Source: Rhipidocladum racemiflorum (lineage: Eukaryota; Streptophyta; Magnoliopsida; Poales; Poaceae). From it: a DNA stretch of 64,000 bases. The stretch spans positions 18,213,914 through 18,277,913 of the forward strand of contig CM070588.1 in the NCBI GenBank assembly GCA_036346355.1, read 5' to 3'. The notes below the pieces were generated by a model that worked only from the letters and a program-made list of their open reading frames with translations, had not been told where the DNA came from and searched no databases. Shown here one piece after another: positions 45,581 through 58,923 of this stretch. The number at the start of each line of letters is the position of its first letter. Within the stretch, counting starts at the first letter, position 1. The translations under genes and the position numbers were made by a program.

Positions 45581-45896
45581 GGCGCATAGAGTGCTGATCT
45601 AGCGAGAAACCCAAACCGTCACGGCGGCTCGAAGGCGGGATGCCCAAAAGGCTGTCGAAGCGTGGGCATGTTCCCCAAAGGTCCGGCGTCGGTTACGAGG
45701 CGGGGGCGGTTGCATGTCCCGCCTTAATACCAGAAACGGCTGCGGGCATTTAAAGCTGCGGCGTTACGTGGGCATTTATGATGGACACACCTGGGAGACC
45801 GAACCGTTTTCCAAAAAGGGTCAAAAGCACTCCCGAGTGGGCCTAGGGGCTACTGTCGGTGTATTCTACACCAGGGTGCCCACTCCACCACAGTAA

Positions 45897-46438
45897 AGGT
45901 AATCGCCTAGCAGACAGGTGGCGTTCAGGCCACGCCGCTGGCGGTCAGTAAAGGTGATCGCCAAGCGGACGGGTGGCGTCCAGGCCACGCCGCTGGCGGT
46001 CAGCATGGTGATCGCCCAGCGGACAGGTGGCATCCAGGCCACACCGCTGGCGCTCAGTAAGGTGATCGCCCGGCGGATAGGTGGCGTCGTGCCACGCCGG
46101 GCGGTCAGAAAGAGATCGCCGGTGGGCGAGTGTCTTCCAGTAACACCGCCGGCGCCAAAGAAGGGATCGCCCGGCGGACAGGTGGCGTCCAGGCCACACC
46201 GCTGGTGCTTAGTAACGTTATCGCCCGGCGGATTGGTGGCTTCCAGGCCACGCCCCTGGCGCTTAGCAAGGGGATCGCCCGGCGGACAGGTGGCGTCCAG
46301 GCCACGCCGCTGGCGCTCAGTAAGGGGATCACCCGGCGGACAGGTGGCGTCCAGGCCACACCGCTGGCGCTCAGTAAGGTGATCACCAGCGGACATGTGG
46401 CATCCAGGCCACGCCGCTGGCGCTCAGTTCCCAATGCC
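45897..46438 (+). repeat. 54-bp tandem repeat, about 10 units, in the Tat LTR
   Basis: Units begin ATCGCCCGGCGGACAGGTGG and end CGCTCAGTAAGG; starts near 45900, 45957, 46011, 46065, 46115, 46166, 46220, 46274, 46328 and 46382. Two central units are degenerate. Because 54 is a multiple of 3, long frames open on both strands; they show no protein character. Confidence 0.9.
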
Positions 46439-46762
46439 ACCTAGCGGTCTGTGCCACCGCACAGAGGGTCAAGGGCATTTAATGCCTATTGTGCGCATTA
46501 AGTGGAGGTAATGAAGACCACAGTGTGGCGGCGTGTGTTCCCAACGTGGGAATTTATTACGAGTGATGTCATGGAGAAATCCCCCCAGGCGAGGTGTGCG
46601 GAGCCGGCAAGCACACGGGTCCCGAGGCCTGGGGCAAAGTCGGCTGTGTCAGAAGCGTTGGGTGCAACTCAAGAATAGTGACAGGTGCATTAAATGCGGT
46701 ATGGCAGTGTAATAAGAGTGGTACACTAATGTAAGTCCCCCATGCGCCCCAGCCAGCCCAAG

Positions 46763-46769
46763 TATAAAA
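46763..46769 (+). promoter_or_regulatory. TATA box of the Tat LTR
   Basis: TATAAAA about 90 bp after a run of CATTAAATGC-type sequence and about 270 bp before the LTR end, a reasonable U3/R border. Confidence 0.6.
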
Positions 46770-47034
46770 GGGAGCCGGGGTGCGTGGGAGAAGAGAGGAA
46801 GATCTTTTTGGGTTGGATGATTTTAGTCTCCCCCAAGAACACAAGCAAGAACACCCAGACAGGACTAGGGCTATTACTCTCAGGAGGGCCCGAACCTGGA
46901 TAAGCATCAGCGTCTCCTTGCAAGCTTCGCCGCTGATCCCTTTCCTCCATCTCTCGAGTGATCTCCACGAAAGCCCCCCATTTGAACTTCGTGTACACCC
47001 GACCCGGAGGTGTCTGTTGGCTTTTACGCTGACA

Positions 47035-48761
47035 AACACCTTGACCGAAAGCATTCAACCCAAAAAGCAAACAACCAAACCAGTCCAACAGTTTTAAACA
47101 CAAGCTCAACATAGATACAACCACCTCTAGTGTTCCACTATGCTTTCCATTAAAGACTTCAATAATCACTATTTACTCCTTGAGGAGCCCCATCATAATT
47201 CAACCAAAAACTACACAACAAATTATTTCTCTAGTTACCTTTCCCAACACTTATAAATAAAGTTTATGATGCTTATCAAAAAGACATCCAACCAATACTA
47301 CCTCATCCTGATCCCCATAGACAAACACATCATATAACATCATATTCTAAATTTAAAACATAATACTTCAACAAATACTTTAGCATGATCAACCTATCAA
47401 TTTTATCCCACCTGTACGTCAACATCTCAACAATCGAAACTTTTTCAATTAACAAATGACTTCAACACATAAATGTTATCTCCACAAGACAAAATTCATA
47501 AGTAGGTTTCTAATGCACACTCATTAAGGATAGAGTCCTACATCATATTAATCATCCAAGGTTCACTCCATCACAGCATGTTACAATGTCCTCCATTTTA
47601 ATAATGGCTTTCAACAATTAATCTAAACAATTACCACCACTGCTAAGTCATCAATATCAATAATTTGCATAATCCTAAAACAACCGCATTGCTTTTAGTT
47701 ACCCTATCCATATATTATAACAAATTGCCACTACACCACATACTCCAACTATTTAAGATAAATTGAATAAGTTGAACCATCACAAAGCTCTTAAAACAAC
47801 CACAAAAACCTATGTCTTCCCAATTGACATCGATACTATCATTATAGGAACACAACTGCATACTTCCAAATATACTAATGGTTTGCAACAAGCAACTCTA
47901 ATCAACTTCCAAGTTAAAGTCACTAGCCAACACGATTAAATTTCTCCATTAACACGTTAAATTAGAACATCTTTAAACAACCAGCAAAATTTCTTTAACA
48001 ATGTCAGTAGTTTACATCATCTTAATGTTCTAACTATGCATCAGGGTTTAACACTTTAACCATTATCGAGGGTCATAAGCACTTTTAAAGAAAAGCAACA
48101 GATTCTAAGAATTTTCATTCACATATTTAATCATTCTCGCTACAGAGTAAACTACAACACTAGTAGTCTATTTATTCTCAAGCTAAAAATAACAATCACA
48201 TTGAATTGATTCAACTCACAAATTAACTTAGCAATACATCATTCCATAAACCACATTGTTGCCTACTACATAGTACGGACATAAAAATTTCTAATCACCT
48301 TCATGGGTCACGAACTCTTGACAAACAGGATGCAACCGAACTTTAAAGATAACCACAGCTCAAGAACAAGAACGAACACCGATAAACAATTTCTCCTTTC
48401 TAGGCAAGGAAGAAAAACGAAACTACAACAGAAATGCAGGAGAGCTCAACTCTCAAATTTCCAACTCTGATAGCCAAAACTCTACAAGAAATCTCAAAAT
48501 CTACAACTTCCAAGAAGGAAGATGGATGCACTAGGGAAAACCCGATGTTCAAACAACTCTTTTCTGATAAAGATTCAAACTTAGCTCCACCAAACTTAAG
48601 TTCTGCATCGAGAGAAACTCCAACACTTTTCTTAGATAGGGAGAACAACAACCACATAAGTTGCCTCCCCAAGACAGTCCACAGTAACCAACAAAACCGG
48701 GTGTCGAAGCAAAAATAGCAACCAAAAGACACGCAACACAAAAATCTTCTTCTTTGTCTTT
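47035..48761 (-). mobile_element. Element H internal region, distal piece
   Basis: LARD-family interior in reverse orientation, matching element B from about 15310 back toward about 13590. It starts at ACACCTTGACCGAA, directly after the Tat LTR, so its 3' part and 3' LTR are lost. It ends at TCTTT (48757-48761), the target duplication of element G, and resumes at 52062. No coding domain. Confidence 0.8.
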
Positions 48762-48882
48762 TGTAACACCCCAACATCTAGTATGCCCTGGATGTCACCA
48801 AACATGATAGAAGTAGCATCTAAAAACCATAAATAAAGATAAATTACAGCAAGGACGCAAATGCTAAAACCAAAAATTTCGC
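48762..48882 (-). repeat. Element G 3' LTR remnant
   Basis: Only the last 121 bp of the LTR remain (TGTAACACCCC on the plus strand). They match the end of the 5' LTR at 49860-49985 and are fused to gag codons at 48883. Confidence 0.8.
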
Positions 48883-49518
48883 CTCATACTCTGCCACCGA
48901 CTTCTTCCCCTCGGAAAGAGTCGTTAGAGTATGCTCCATCCTCTCCAGAAAGGACTACGGGTAGAACTTGGCTCGGAAGCGAGCCACAAAATCCTCCCAT
49001 GTGACCGGTCCAAGAGCGGGGGCTCTAGCAGCAAGAACCCCCTCCCACCAGATATCTGCTTGGCTATTCAGCTGGAAGGCCACAAAGCGAGCTCTCTGGA
49101 CCGAGGTCAACTACAGAACCTCAAACTGCCGCTCCATGTACCGCAGCCAATCTGTGGATTGGGCCGGTGTGCCTGCTCCGTCAAAAGTGTCCAGACGGAG
49201 GGACATCCACTCCCGGATACTCATCCTCGGCTCCGGCACAGCGGGGGAAGCAACTGGGGCTGCTGCATGGGGAGGCACAACAGTAGGGGCTGCCCGCACC
49301 TGCTGGCGTAGCTCCTGAACCTCCCTCTGCAGAGCCTGAACCAAGGCCGCAGTGGCAGCCGGTACCTCAGCCCCCGACTGTGCTGCCGGGACCTCCTCCT
49401 ACGCTAGCCCATGAGAATTGAGCGAAGCGCTTCCCTCGGCTATAGACTCAGCAACTCCCTGAGAACCTCGACCCTGGCCTCCACGGCCACAGCGACAATG
49501 GCCTCTACCCCTCGGCAT
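48883..49518 (-). pseudogene. gag: Ty3/gypsy gag fragment of element G
   Basis: A single frame from ATG at 49518: an Arg/Gly-rich start (MPRGRGHCRCGRG), a coiled-coil stretch (VQALQREVQELRQQV), then a gag domain with the W, F and W pattern of plant gypsy capsids (STDWLRYMERQFEVL and FVAFQLNSQADIWWEGVL). In-frame stops at 49401, 49113 and 48957 are all TAG and fit C-to-T decay of CAG or G-to-A decay of TGG. The frame is cut by the deletion at 48883. Tekay-like chromoviruses have gags of this type. Confidence 0.85.
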
Positions 49519-49845
49519 GGCTTCTACAGTCAGACAACCATACAATCACATAATCATAAGCACATCATCAATGTAAACAAGTGCAAAGATCAAACATCAA
49601 CATATACATAGTCTCCATCAAGTAATCAAACGCAATGCAATGTCGAACAAAAACCCCATTCTACTGTGCAACCAAGTGTGTCAAATTTTAACTTAATTAT
49701 TCCACTTATGCAAGTTTTAATGTTGCTATCCTAAGACAAAATTTTAGTTATAACCTAAACCATGTTTCTAAGTTATCCCACATCACATTTTAGTTGAATC
49801 CTAAGGTATGACCCTAGAATTACATGTTTCAAGGACCTAAAGCCC

Positions 49846-49857
49846 GCTCTGATACCA
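49846..49857 (-). other. Primer binding site of element G
   Basis: GCTCTGATACCA on the plus strand, the complement of TGGTATCAGAGC, two bases from the LTR end. Confidence 0.92.
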
Positions 49858-49859
49858 AC

Positions 49860-52061
49860 TATAACACCCCGGCATCTAGTATGCCCTGGATGTCACCAAA
49901 CATGATAGAAGCAGTATCTAAAAACCATAAATAAAGATAAATTATAGCAAGGGCGCAAATGCTAAAACCGAAAATTTCGGCAGCATATCCTTTGTTTTTC
50001 CATGATTTGAAGCAATAGCAATATCATGGCAAGATATATCAAAATAAAAGACATCTAAAATAGCAATATGAGATGATATGGCAACATGTTAAGTCCAAAA
50101 TAATGAATCCAACCATTCCATAAACTATAAAAATGCAAATGAGGAAATCAAGCACACAATCTAGCCATACACCAAGTTTCATCGCAACAATCTTATTATC
50201 ATAACTCCAAATGATTAAAAAACTTCCTAATGTGTGGGGCTATGTGAAGAAGTGTAGCTAAACCCCTTTCCCGCATGCCGGTTGCAAAAGTACCTAGAAC
50301 ATCATAAAACACAAGCGTGAGTTCATCACTCAGCAAGTATATTACAATGAAACAAAGAGAAACAGCTTTCAATGCATGCTTTTACATCACTACATCTCAT
50401 ACTTAACATCATAATCATGGCATAATCTCATATTCATCATCATAACCATGTCATAATCACATTGTACACATATCATCAACATCAACATATATGCAATGCA
50501 ATGCACATGTCTCCTCGAAGCACATAACGGTATTGCCGAGTGCACACCCGTCGGCGTACACCCTCTTTCCCTTTCCATCCCATAGATGGAGGGTGCCTAC
50601 TCTTACTGACTCGCTCCCATACACAACCGTGGATGGGACTACGAGGTAGGTCTTTCGTGTTCACTACGTGTGAACACAGAGGCCTGCATTAGAATGGGAC
50701 TCCTCTTCCATTATGAATGCACATATGACATGAACATGTATCATCTCACATAAACATTTAATACAATGAATTCATAACCAATATATAAAACCATGTTCAT
50801 CATATCATAGGAACACATCAATCATGGCAATTTAGCATATCATGTAATCATATTGCACCAAAGCAAGTCTAGCAATCATACAACCTAAACCGATTCCAAT
50901 ACACTTGCCTTCAACCGTGGGCGATGGATTGGCGAGAGGTTGAGGGCACTCCCGGGGTCACACCACCTGCACATAGGCACCACACACTCAAAACGTTCCC
51001 ATAAAATAGTACATGAACGATCCTCTACCCCGACTTCGCAAACTACCCCCAAAACCCGAAAACAGAAAATCTGTCCCGACGGGACAGCGGGCTTCCAGCT
51101 AGCATAACTCTAGTTCTAGTACTCCAAATCAAGTAAACAAGTATATTTTCTCGAATCTTAGGAAATTTCCTAGCTTTTTCTAAGTATTGGGAAAAACTGA
51201 TTCGGCCTCTAAAATTTACTAATCTACAAATCAACACGATATGTCCCAATCACATCACAGTTTTGAACACGTTCGGTAAAACAGCCATAACTTTCAAACG
51301 GCTGATCAAAATTTCGCGTTCTTGGTGTCCACTGAAAGGTATTGAAATTATATACAACTCCCGTAAAAGCCAGCCGACCAGAAAATGTATCTAAAATTGC
51401 GAAACCTCAAGCCCTAGGTCGGCCACCCAATCAGCCCGAGACAGAACGTGGGACAATCATAGCAAACTCCCTAATTTCATCTAGAGGCAGCACCTAAACA
51501 TGGATCTAAAGCATCAAAAACACCACTAGAACAACACCTAATCCATCCTAAAAGTTTACCCATCGCCATACCTTCGCCCGACGAATGACGAACCGACGAA
51601 CGATCCTGTCCGGCGACGAACTCCCTCCAATCTTCGGATCCTCCCGGTCGAAATCCTTCACAACGCGGAGATCAATGGAGGGGGATGGAACGGAAATGAT
51701 GGTGGGTAAGGAGGCAAGCTAGGGCAGGCTAGGGGGTGGTGGGGGAGGCGCAAGAGGGAGGAGGGAAGGGCACATGGCAAGGGGGTGGAGGCGGCGGCTA
51801 GGAGGAGAGGAGGGAGGTGGAGGTGCAAGTGAGGAGGTGGGGGCGCATGGGGCAGCAGCTTGCTGCCCTAACCCCTCCCCCACATGGGCCAACGGCCTCC
51901 CACCTTTGGCCCACAAAGTCCCCCCAAGCCCATGGTGCATCCCCCAAGCCCAAAATTCGCCCGGAAGGCCCATCCCCCCGGAAAGCCCAAAACATGAAAC
52001 CGAAGACATACCGAAATGCCAGAAATGGAAAATGACTCGTTTCGTCATCTGTGGTGTTACA
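49860..52061 (-). repeat. Element G 5' LTR (subfamily 2)
   Basis: 2202 bp, ATAACACCCCGG at its 3' end and GTGGTGTTACA at its 5' end on the plus strand. It has the palindrome CTGTCCCGACGGGACAG (51071-51087) and the hairpin region near 50525-50600. It is closest to the solo LTR at 5686 and to LTR C. Confidence 0.88.
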
Positions 52062-52723
52062 TCTTCACCCAAAGAAGACAAAACCACAAACCACCAAAAA
52101 AACAATCAGCGAGTACTCAAAATCAAACACTTTTCCTTGCTTCCTAACCAACCAAATACCAAGAAAACCAACCAAAACCAACAGTCAGAACGGTAAAGAA
52201 CATCCGAAGGAATCCACCACCAACTCTTCTATTTGTCTGCAGTCAACTACCTAATCTACGACAGGAAAGGTAAGCACTCTTTCCCCATAGGTTTTAATAG
52301 TTCTTCGGTGATGGCTCTAACCGGCCACACCGTCAAACAACAACCTTACTAAGATCAAAAAGGTGACCGAAACCCTTCGGCACCACAACCTCACTTAATC
52401 ACCATAAGAAGAACAACTCAATCAATTATTTCATAAGCATAGCAACATACATTACCCAATGTAGCATTCAACATCAGAGCTTAAATACAACATTTAAGCG
52501 TAAAGCAACGATACCCATACCCTTTCCTACTGTGCAACCATGTGTGTCAAATTTTAAATTAGTTATTCCACTTACACAAGTTTTAATGTTGCTATCCTAA
52601 GACAAAATTTTAAGTAAGACCTAAGCCATGTTTCTTGGTTATCCCACATCAAAATTTTAGTTAACCCTATGGTATTTCACTAAGTTCATACACCACGGAC
52701 CTGAAGCCCGCTCTGATACCAAT
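52062..52723 (-). mobile_element. Element H internal region, proximal piece, with primer site
   Basis: Continues the interior interrupted by element G and ends at the primer site (52710-52721). It includes the ACCGAAACCCTTCGG hairpin near 52367, which every interior copy has near its 5' end. Confidence 0.85.
52710..52721 (-). other. Primer binding site of element H
   Basis: GCTCTGATACCA on the plus strand, two bases before the LTR. Confidence 0.92.
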
Positions 52724-53259
52724 TGTAACACCCCGACATCTAGTATGCCCCGGATGTCACCAAACATAGAAGAAACAGCAACTAAATACCACAATTAAGA
52801 TTAAATTATAGCAAGGTCATAAATGCTTTAACCGAAAAATTTCGGCGGCATTTCCTCTGTTTTTCCATTGTTTGAAGCAACAGTAATAATATCACAAGAT
52901 ATAACATAATGAATGACATATAAAACAGCAATAACGAGAGATATAGCAACAGTTAAGTCCAGAATAATGAATTTAACCACTTCATGAGCTAAAATGAAGT
53001 AAACCATATAACCAAGCATACACTTAAGGCATACTCCAAGTTTCAGTGCATTAAACTTATTATCACAACTACAAATGGTAAGGTGTAGTTCTCTAAATGA
53101 ATGTAGCTACGTGAAGATGTGCCGCTAAGTCCCTTTCCCGCATGCCGGTTTCATGGTACCTAAAAACATCATAAAAACACAAGCGTGAGTTCATCACTCA
53201 GCAAAGTGTATTGCAATGGAACAAGAAAACAGTTTTCAATACCATCATCACTACATCTC
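52724..53259 (-). mobile_element. Element H 5' LTR (subfamily 2), proximal piece
   Basis: Begins TGTAACACCCCGACATCTAG after the primer site and runs to ATCTC (53255-53259), where element E inserted. It continues at 60944. Confidence 0.88.
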
Positions 53260-55506
53260 TGTAACACCCCGGCATTTAATATGCCTGAATGCTACCAAAC
53301 ATAAGCTAAACAACATCTAAATACCACAATTAAACAAAAATTCCAGCAAAGGCGCATATGCTAAAAACCGAGATTTCGGCAGCATCTCCTTTGTTTTAAC
53401 ATGAATTGAAGGAGCAACAACAGTATCACAAGTTATATCATAATGGAGAGCATCTAAAACAGGAATAACATGTGACATAGCAACAATATAAGTCCAGGAT
53501 AAAGCATTCAACCACTTCATGAGCTAAACGAATTAAATAATAAGACCGAGCACACGGTTAAGCAATACTCCAAGTTTCATGGCAATACTTTCAATATCAT
53601 GTCATTGTTTAAATGGGTGATGCTAAGTGAAGATGTGTGACTAGCTCCCTTTCCTGCATGTCGGATTCATGGTACCTAAAAGAAAACAACATAAACACAA
53701 GCGTGAGTTCATCACTCAGCAAGTATATTGCAATGGTACAAACATAAACAATTACATAGCAACAATATCTCACATCATGTAAACCATCTCATTCATGGTC
53801 ACATAACAATATCATCATCATTACGTATGCAATGCAATGCAATGCTCATGTCTCCTTGGAAACTCATACCGGTATGGTTGAGTACACACCCGTCGGTGTG
53901 CACCCTCTCCCCCCTTCCATCCGAAGATGGAGGGTGCCTACTCCTCGCTTCCGTTCACCGCGGTGAATGGAATCACGATGTAGGACTTACTCATTGGCTC
54001 TCCGGATTAGTCATATCTTTCTCACCGACCTTCCCGGATTAGATATGACTTTCTCACCGACCTTCCCGAATTAGATATGACTTTCTCACCGCCCGGGCTA
54101 TGTAACATGTCATGTATGCAATTATGCCAACATCATATTTAACTCATATATTAACACATGGCATCATAACATCATAAACATGCTCATCATATCATTGGCA
54201 ATCATTAAAGCATGGCAAGTGATCATATATCATGTAGTCAATTCCACCTATTTTCAACAAGCAACCTACAAATCGCTATCTATTACAACACACTTGCCTC
54301 AACCACGGGCAACGGATTGGCGGGAAGTAGAAGGCACTCCCGGGGTCGCACCACCTGCACATAGGTATCACACACTCACAATCATGTCCACAAAACAGTA
54401 CGCAAACCCTCATCTACCCCGACATTACCAACTACTCGCAAAACCCGAAAACAGCAGTTCTGTCCCGTCGGGACAGCAGCCTTCCAAAAGGCATAACTCG
54501 GGTTCTAAGACTCCGAATCAATTAAACGAGTACATCCTCGCGTAGCTTATAAAATTTCCCAACTTTTTCTAGGTATAGGGAAAGACTAATTCGGAATCTA
54601 AAGTTGTTTAATCTACAAAATACCGTGATCTGTTCCAATCACATCACAGATTTTAACACGCTCGGTAAAACAGCCATAACTTTCAAACGGCTGGGCGGAA
54701 TTTAAATTTCTTTATATCCACGGAAAGATAACTAAATTATATACAACTTCTTAAACGTCCGTACGACGATATTCCGAATCTAATTTGTATAAAAACCGAA
54801 CCCTAGGTCGACTGCTCATGCTGCCCGAAACAGAGAGCGTGGCAACTTTTAGATCTAATCCAATCTACTCAATTCCAGTACCACCAATTTATCTAAAAAC
54901 TTGATAAACACCCTTAGAAAAGTACCTAGACCAACCCCAAGGATTCCCATGGCCATACCTTTTCCCAACGCACGAAAACCCAATAGATCTCCTCCCGGTT
55001 CGCGCGATCTCCTTCCTCGCTCCAATCCCGCCGGATCTCCTCGTCGCGGAGCGCTCCAACGGATGGATCTTTGAGGTGTGGAGGTGGAGAACTCCCCTAG
55101 GGGCAGCAAGGGAGGAGGAGAGGTGGTGGAGAGGTGGTGGAGCAATGGGGAGCAATGGGGGAGGTGGAGGCGCCACAAGGAGGAGGTGGGGAGGTGTGGG
55201 GGGGCGGCTAGGACTTGTGGGGGCGCAAGGGCAGGGGGTGAACGCCTTAAGGGGCTGGGGGAGGCCTCCAACAAGGTCTCCTACTCCTATTAGGACTCAA
55301 AATCCATCCCACCAAAGCCGATGACCCTTTCCTTTAGGCCCAAACTCCCCCGGAAAGGCCCAAAACCCCGGAAACGGCCCAAAAACGGCCCGGAAACGCT
55401 ATTAAGCCTCCTATCATATGGTTTTAACCTCCAATACCATATTTCATAAAGTTTTTTGACCTTAACATTCACGTTAAATAATGTCACACCATTCCGTAGT
55501 GTCACA
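53260..55506 (-). repeat. Element E 3' LTR
   Basis: TGTAACACCCCGGCATTTAA to CCGTAGTGTCACA on the plus strand. It contains the hairpin region (53885-53945), three copies of the GGTGAGAAAGTCAT-type motif in reverse (about 54000-54095; other LTRs have two), and the palindrome CTGTCCCGTCGGGACAG (54470-54486). The GGAGCGA array is absent at the equivalent place (about 55010-55060). Confidence 0.92.
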
Positions 55507-57119
55507 TTCTCCCCCCCCTTCAACAGGATTCGACCCCGAATCCGAGACACGCCACTTCGCAAACAACCAAATCAAAGTGAGTTATGGTCCACACCTCAGA
55601 ACCCGCTTAGAAGCCCCTACGACTTGCACCAGCCAGCACTCAGAGGTAAGGAGCGACTGACAGCTCTAAAGATAACTCACAATCAAAAACTTGCGAGAAC
55701 TTTGCTCAACATTGAAACACAAAGCACTCAAACAAGGCCTCGGCATGACCCAAGCGATAGGATAAAATCCCAAACAGACCACACAGGAAAACGGTCTCAT
55801 ACTCCTCGTTCTAAGCATTCCTTGGCACTGAAGTGCCCGATCCCTTTAACTTAGGCTACTCTCCAGAAAAACACGGTACCAACCTCCCTTCTGTGGTTCC
55901 TTGTACTCAAGACGACGCGAAGTAGGAGAGACACAACGCTCTAAGATTACCACAAAACGAACAACCTACTTTAACCAGGATCCGTAAGACTCGCGTAACA
56001 GATATGACCGAACGTTCCTCTGCGGTTTGACACAACTCGCTTCTTGCCCAACGACAAAAGCACCAATACACTTCAAAAGGAAAAACGATCACTAGCAACC
56101 ACCAAGTGGTCCACTCAAAATGTAATCAACCCTACCGAGGAACACCTCAACGACACAATTCTCCACGAAGGTTTGCATTGAGTCATACACAACCTTCCAC
56201 ACAAAGGACCACGATAAAGAGCACAATCATTGAGTGAGCTCAACCATAACATGAACCCAAATGGCCCTCATCCAACAACTCAAACCCCAAAGCGTTAAAA
56301 CCACTTTGGAAAGGATTCGACAACAACTAGAGAGTATTCATTTTAATTTCCTAAGCCAAAACGCAAAGGAAACACAAATCCCTTCACCACAACCAACACC
56401 AGAAATTCTTCATTGTTTCTTTTCATACTAGAAAGCAAGGGAAATCTCGTTTCAAGACATGAATGCACATTCTTCAAGAGCACTCCGGATTAGTCATATC
56501 TCCATATATGACTTTCTCATCGACCTAGCTCAACGACTCTTTTATCATTTAACATCTATACACGATGTCTTGTTTACTTTTCACCATTCATTCATCATAT
56601 AACAACAATACCAAAAAGTCATTCACAAAAAGTCTTCTTCCACGATATCACATGATTGAAATACACATAACACTGACAGTTGCGCTAAATCATATAGACT
56701 ATGACGGCAACATCGTTAACAACAAAACACCACATCGTGTGAAGACCCATCATCCATTTAAAACTAACCTTGCAACACCTCGCAAAATCAAACTCAACCC
56801 TTTGGAACAGAACATCGACTCCAAAGTCAAACATCTGCACACACAACCGCCATAAATTTTATCAAAAGAGAGGGAAACTCAATCCCAAAAGAAAACTCTT
56901 CACTAACCAAATTCACTTATGAAACATTCATAAAAACCTGACTTGTGAAACATCCGCACACCAAACACATTTTCCAAATGACTCCAACTCTAGCCAAACA
57001 GAGTTACACATCAAGGGTTTAACTCAAAAGTTTCCAACACAACCCTTTATGACCATCTGCTTCCTTTTAAAATTAATTCCAAAGATAATTCAGTGCGAAC
57101 GCGAAAGGACGCGATCGAC

Positions 57120-57374
57120 TCAAAAACTTTTGGGGTGTAAATCCATACTCATAGCACCAACTAAACAAATTAGCCAAAACCAAATATTTGCACCAATTTC
57201 TACGAGTTTTAGGGAAACTCTGAAACACAGCATATGGAACATCTTGACCGAAAACCCTTCAACCAAAAGGGAAAAGAACCGACCCAGTCCAAAAGCTTTT
57301 GAACACAAGCTCAGCATAAAAAGAACCATCTCTAGTACTCCACTACGCTTTCCATTAAAGACTTCAATAATCAC
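57120..57374 (-). other. Small ORF 2 of the LARD interior (element E copy, 84 codons)
   Basis: A hydrophobic frame with NGKRSGVLEMVLFMLSLC, similar in length and sequence to 25692-25964 in element A. Function unknown; may not be translated. Confidence 0.3.
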
Positions 57375-58923
57375 TATTTACTCCCTGAGAAGCCCCAACA
57401 CAATTAAACCAAAAGCTTCACAACGAATTCTTCGTCTAGTTACCATTCCTAACACTTTTAATTAGGGTTTATGATGCTTGTCAAAAATGCACCCAACCAA
57501 TACTATATTGACATGATCCCCACAGATCACTGAATCATAATACGTCTTATTCTCTATTGGAGCATAGTACTTCAACAAATCTTTCAGCAAGATCAACATA
57601 TAAATTTCATACTTCCTATATATTCACGTCTCAACAACCGAACCTTATTCAGTTAAACGACTTCAACATGTAAATATTATCTCCACAGGGAAGAATGCGT
57701 AAGTCAGACTCTAAGTTATACTTTCATTAAGGATAAGACCATTTATCTTATTAATTATCCAAAGCTCACTCCATCGCAACATGTTAACATTTTCCTCTAT
57801 TTAACCATGATTTTCCAACGAGTAATCTAAACAGTTACCACCACTACTTAGTCATCAATAACAACAAATGGGCATGTTCATCAACCAACAACATTTCTTT
57901 TAGCTACTCTATTCAAAGGTGATAACAAAAACTACCACCACACAACATACTCCAACTATTTAAAATAGATTGAATACTAACATTAACACTGCCCTTAACA
58001 ACATCATTAACAAAAAGTCTTATATCTTCTCAATTGATAACAATACTAGCATTGTAGAGACACAACTGCATACTTCCAAATATACTAGTATTTTGCAACA
58101 ACATAAATACAACTCTAATCAACTTCCAAATTAAAGCCACTAGTCAACACGATTAAATTTCTCTATTAATCCATTAGATTAGAGCATCTTTAAACAACCA
58201 GCAAAGTTTCTTTAACAATAACAGCAGTCTACATCATCTTAATGTTTCAACTATGCATGAAGGTTTAAACTTTTAACATTAACAAGGATCATAAGCACTT
58301 TTAAAGCAAGGCAACAGATTCTAAGCATGTACATTAACCCATTCAATCATTCCCGCTAAGAGTAAACTACAACACTAGTAGTCTATTTATTCTCAAGCTA
58401 GAGATAACAACCGCATTGAATTGTTTCAACTCACAGATTAACTTAACAGTACGTCATCCCATGAACCACATTGGTACATGCTACATAACATGCTAAACAA
58501 CAATTCTTACTAGGGATAAACGATTTCAGTCAAAATACTTCTTACTTTGTTTGCAGCATTTTAGTTTTAAAGCTCATCCCAAATTCATAAGGAAAGTTGA
58601 CTCTCAAAATTGCAATGAGACCAACTCCCAAACTTAGTCATGCAAAAGGAATTTTCCCAAACACTTTTCAATCTCAAAGACTCCCATAAAGGAAAATGGT
58701 TGAAAGACAATTTTCTTAAAGGAAACCAAGCGATCAAGTAATCCATTTCAAATACAACCTTAACCTCAAACCCCAAACTTTCACGAAACAAGAAGGGCTT
58801 TCAAAGATGATTTCTCAAACCAGTAAAATGACGAAATCAAACATCATTTACTCCTACAAAGCCACAGAACTTCAGCCCTGACAGCCAGGTCTGGCACAAC
58901 TCCGAAAAAAAACTCCTTTAACC

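Larger units (their letters stand above)
45854..47034 (+). repeat. LTR of the Tat-type element (3' LTR)
   Basis: 1181 bp, starting TGTCGGTG and ending GCTGACA (short inverted ends TGTC/GACA), preceded by the purine-rich GTGGGCCTAGGGGC. It contains the 54-bp tandem array (45897-46438) and a TATA box at 46763-46769 in AGTATAAAAGGGAG. It abuts LARD internal sequence of element H at 47035. The 5' LTR of this element is missing. Confidence 0.8.
48762..52061 (-). mobile_element. Element G: deleted family member carrying a gag fragment
   Basis: In its own direction: 5' LTR (52061-49860), primer site (49857-49846), leader, gag fragment (49518-48883), then a large deletion joining gag to the last 121 bp of the 3' LTR (48882-48762). 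Flanks TCTTT (48757-48761) and TCTTC (52062-52066) are a target duplication with one change, and the sequence on either side rejoins to the uninterrupted interior seen near 59035-59050. This is the only copy here in which this LTR type is attached to retrotransposon coding sequence. Confidence 0.85.

Noticed and set aside
45895..46440. CRISPR-like array
   Set aside because: The units are contiguous with no unique spacers, and the DNA is plant nuclear; it is a minisatellite.
45866..46444. Long ORFs (104-176 codons) on both strands in the Tat LTR
   Set aside because: The 54-bp repeat unit is a multiple of three, so frames stay open by arithmetic; there is no protein-like composition or family.
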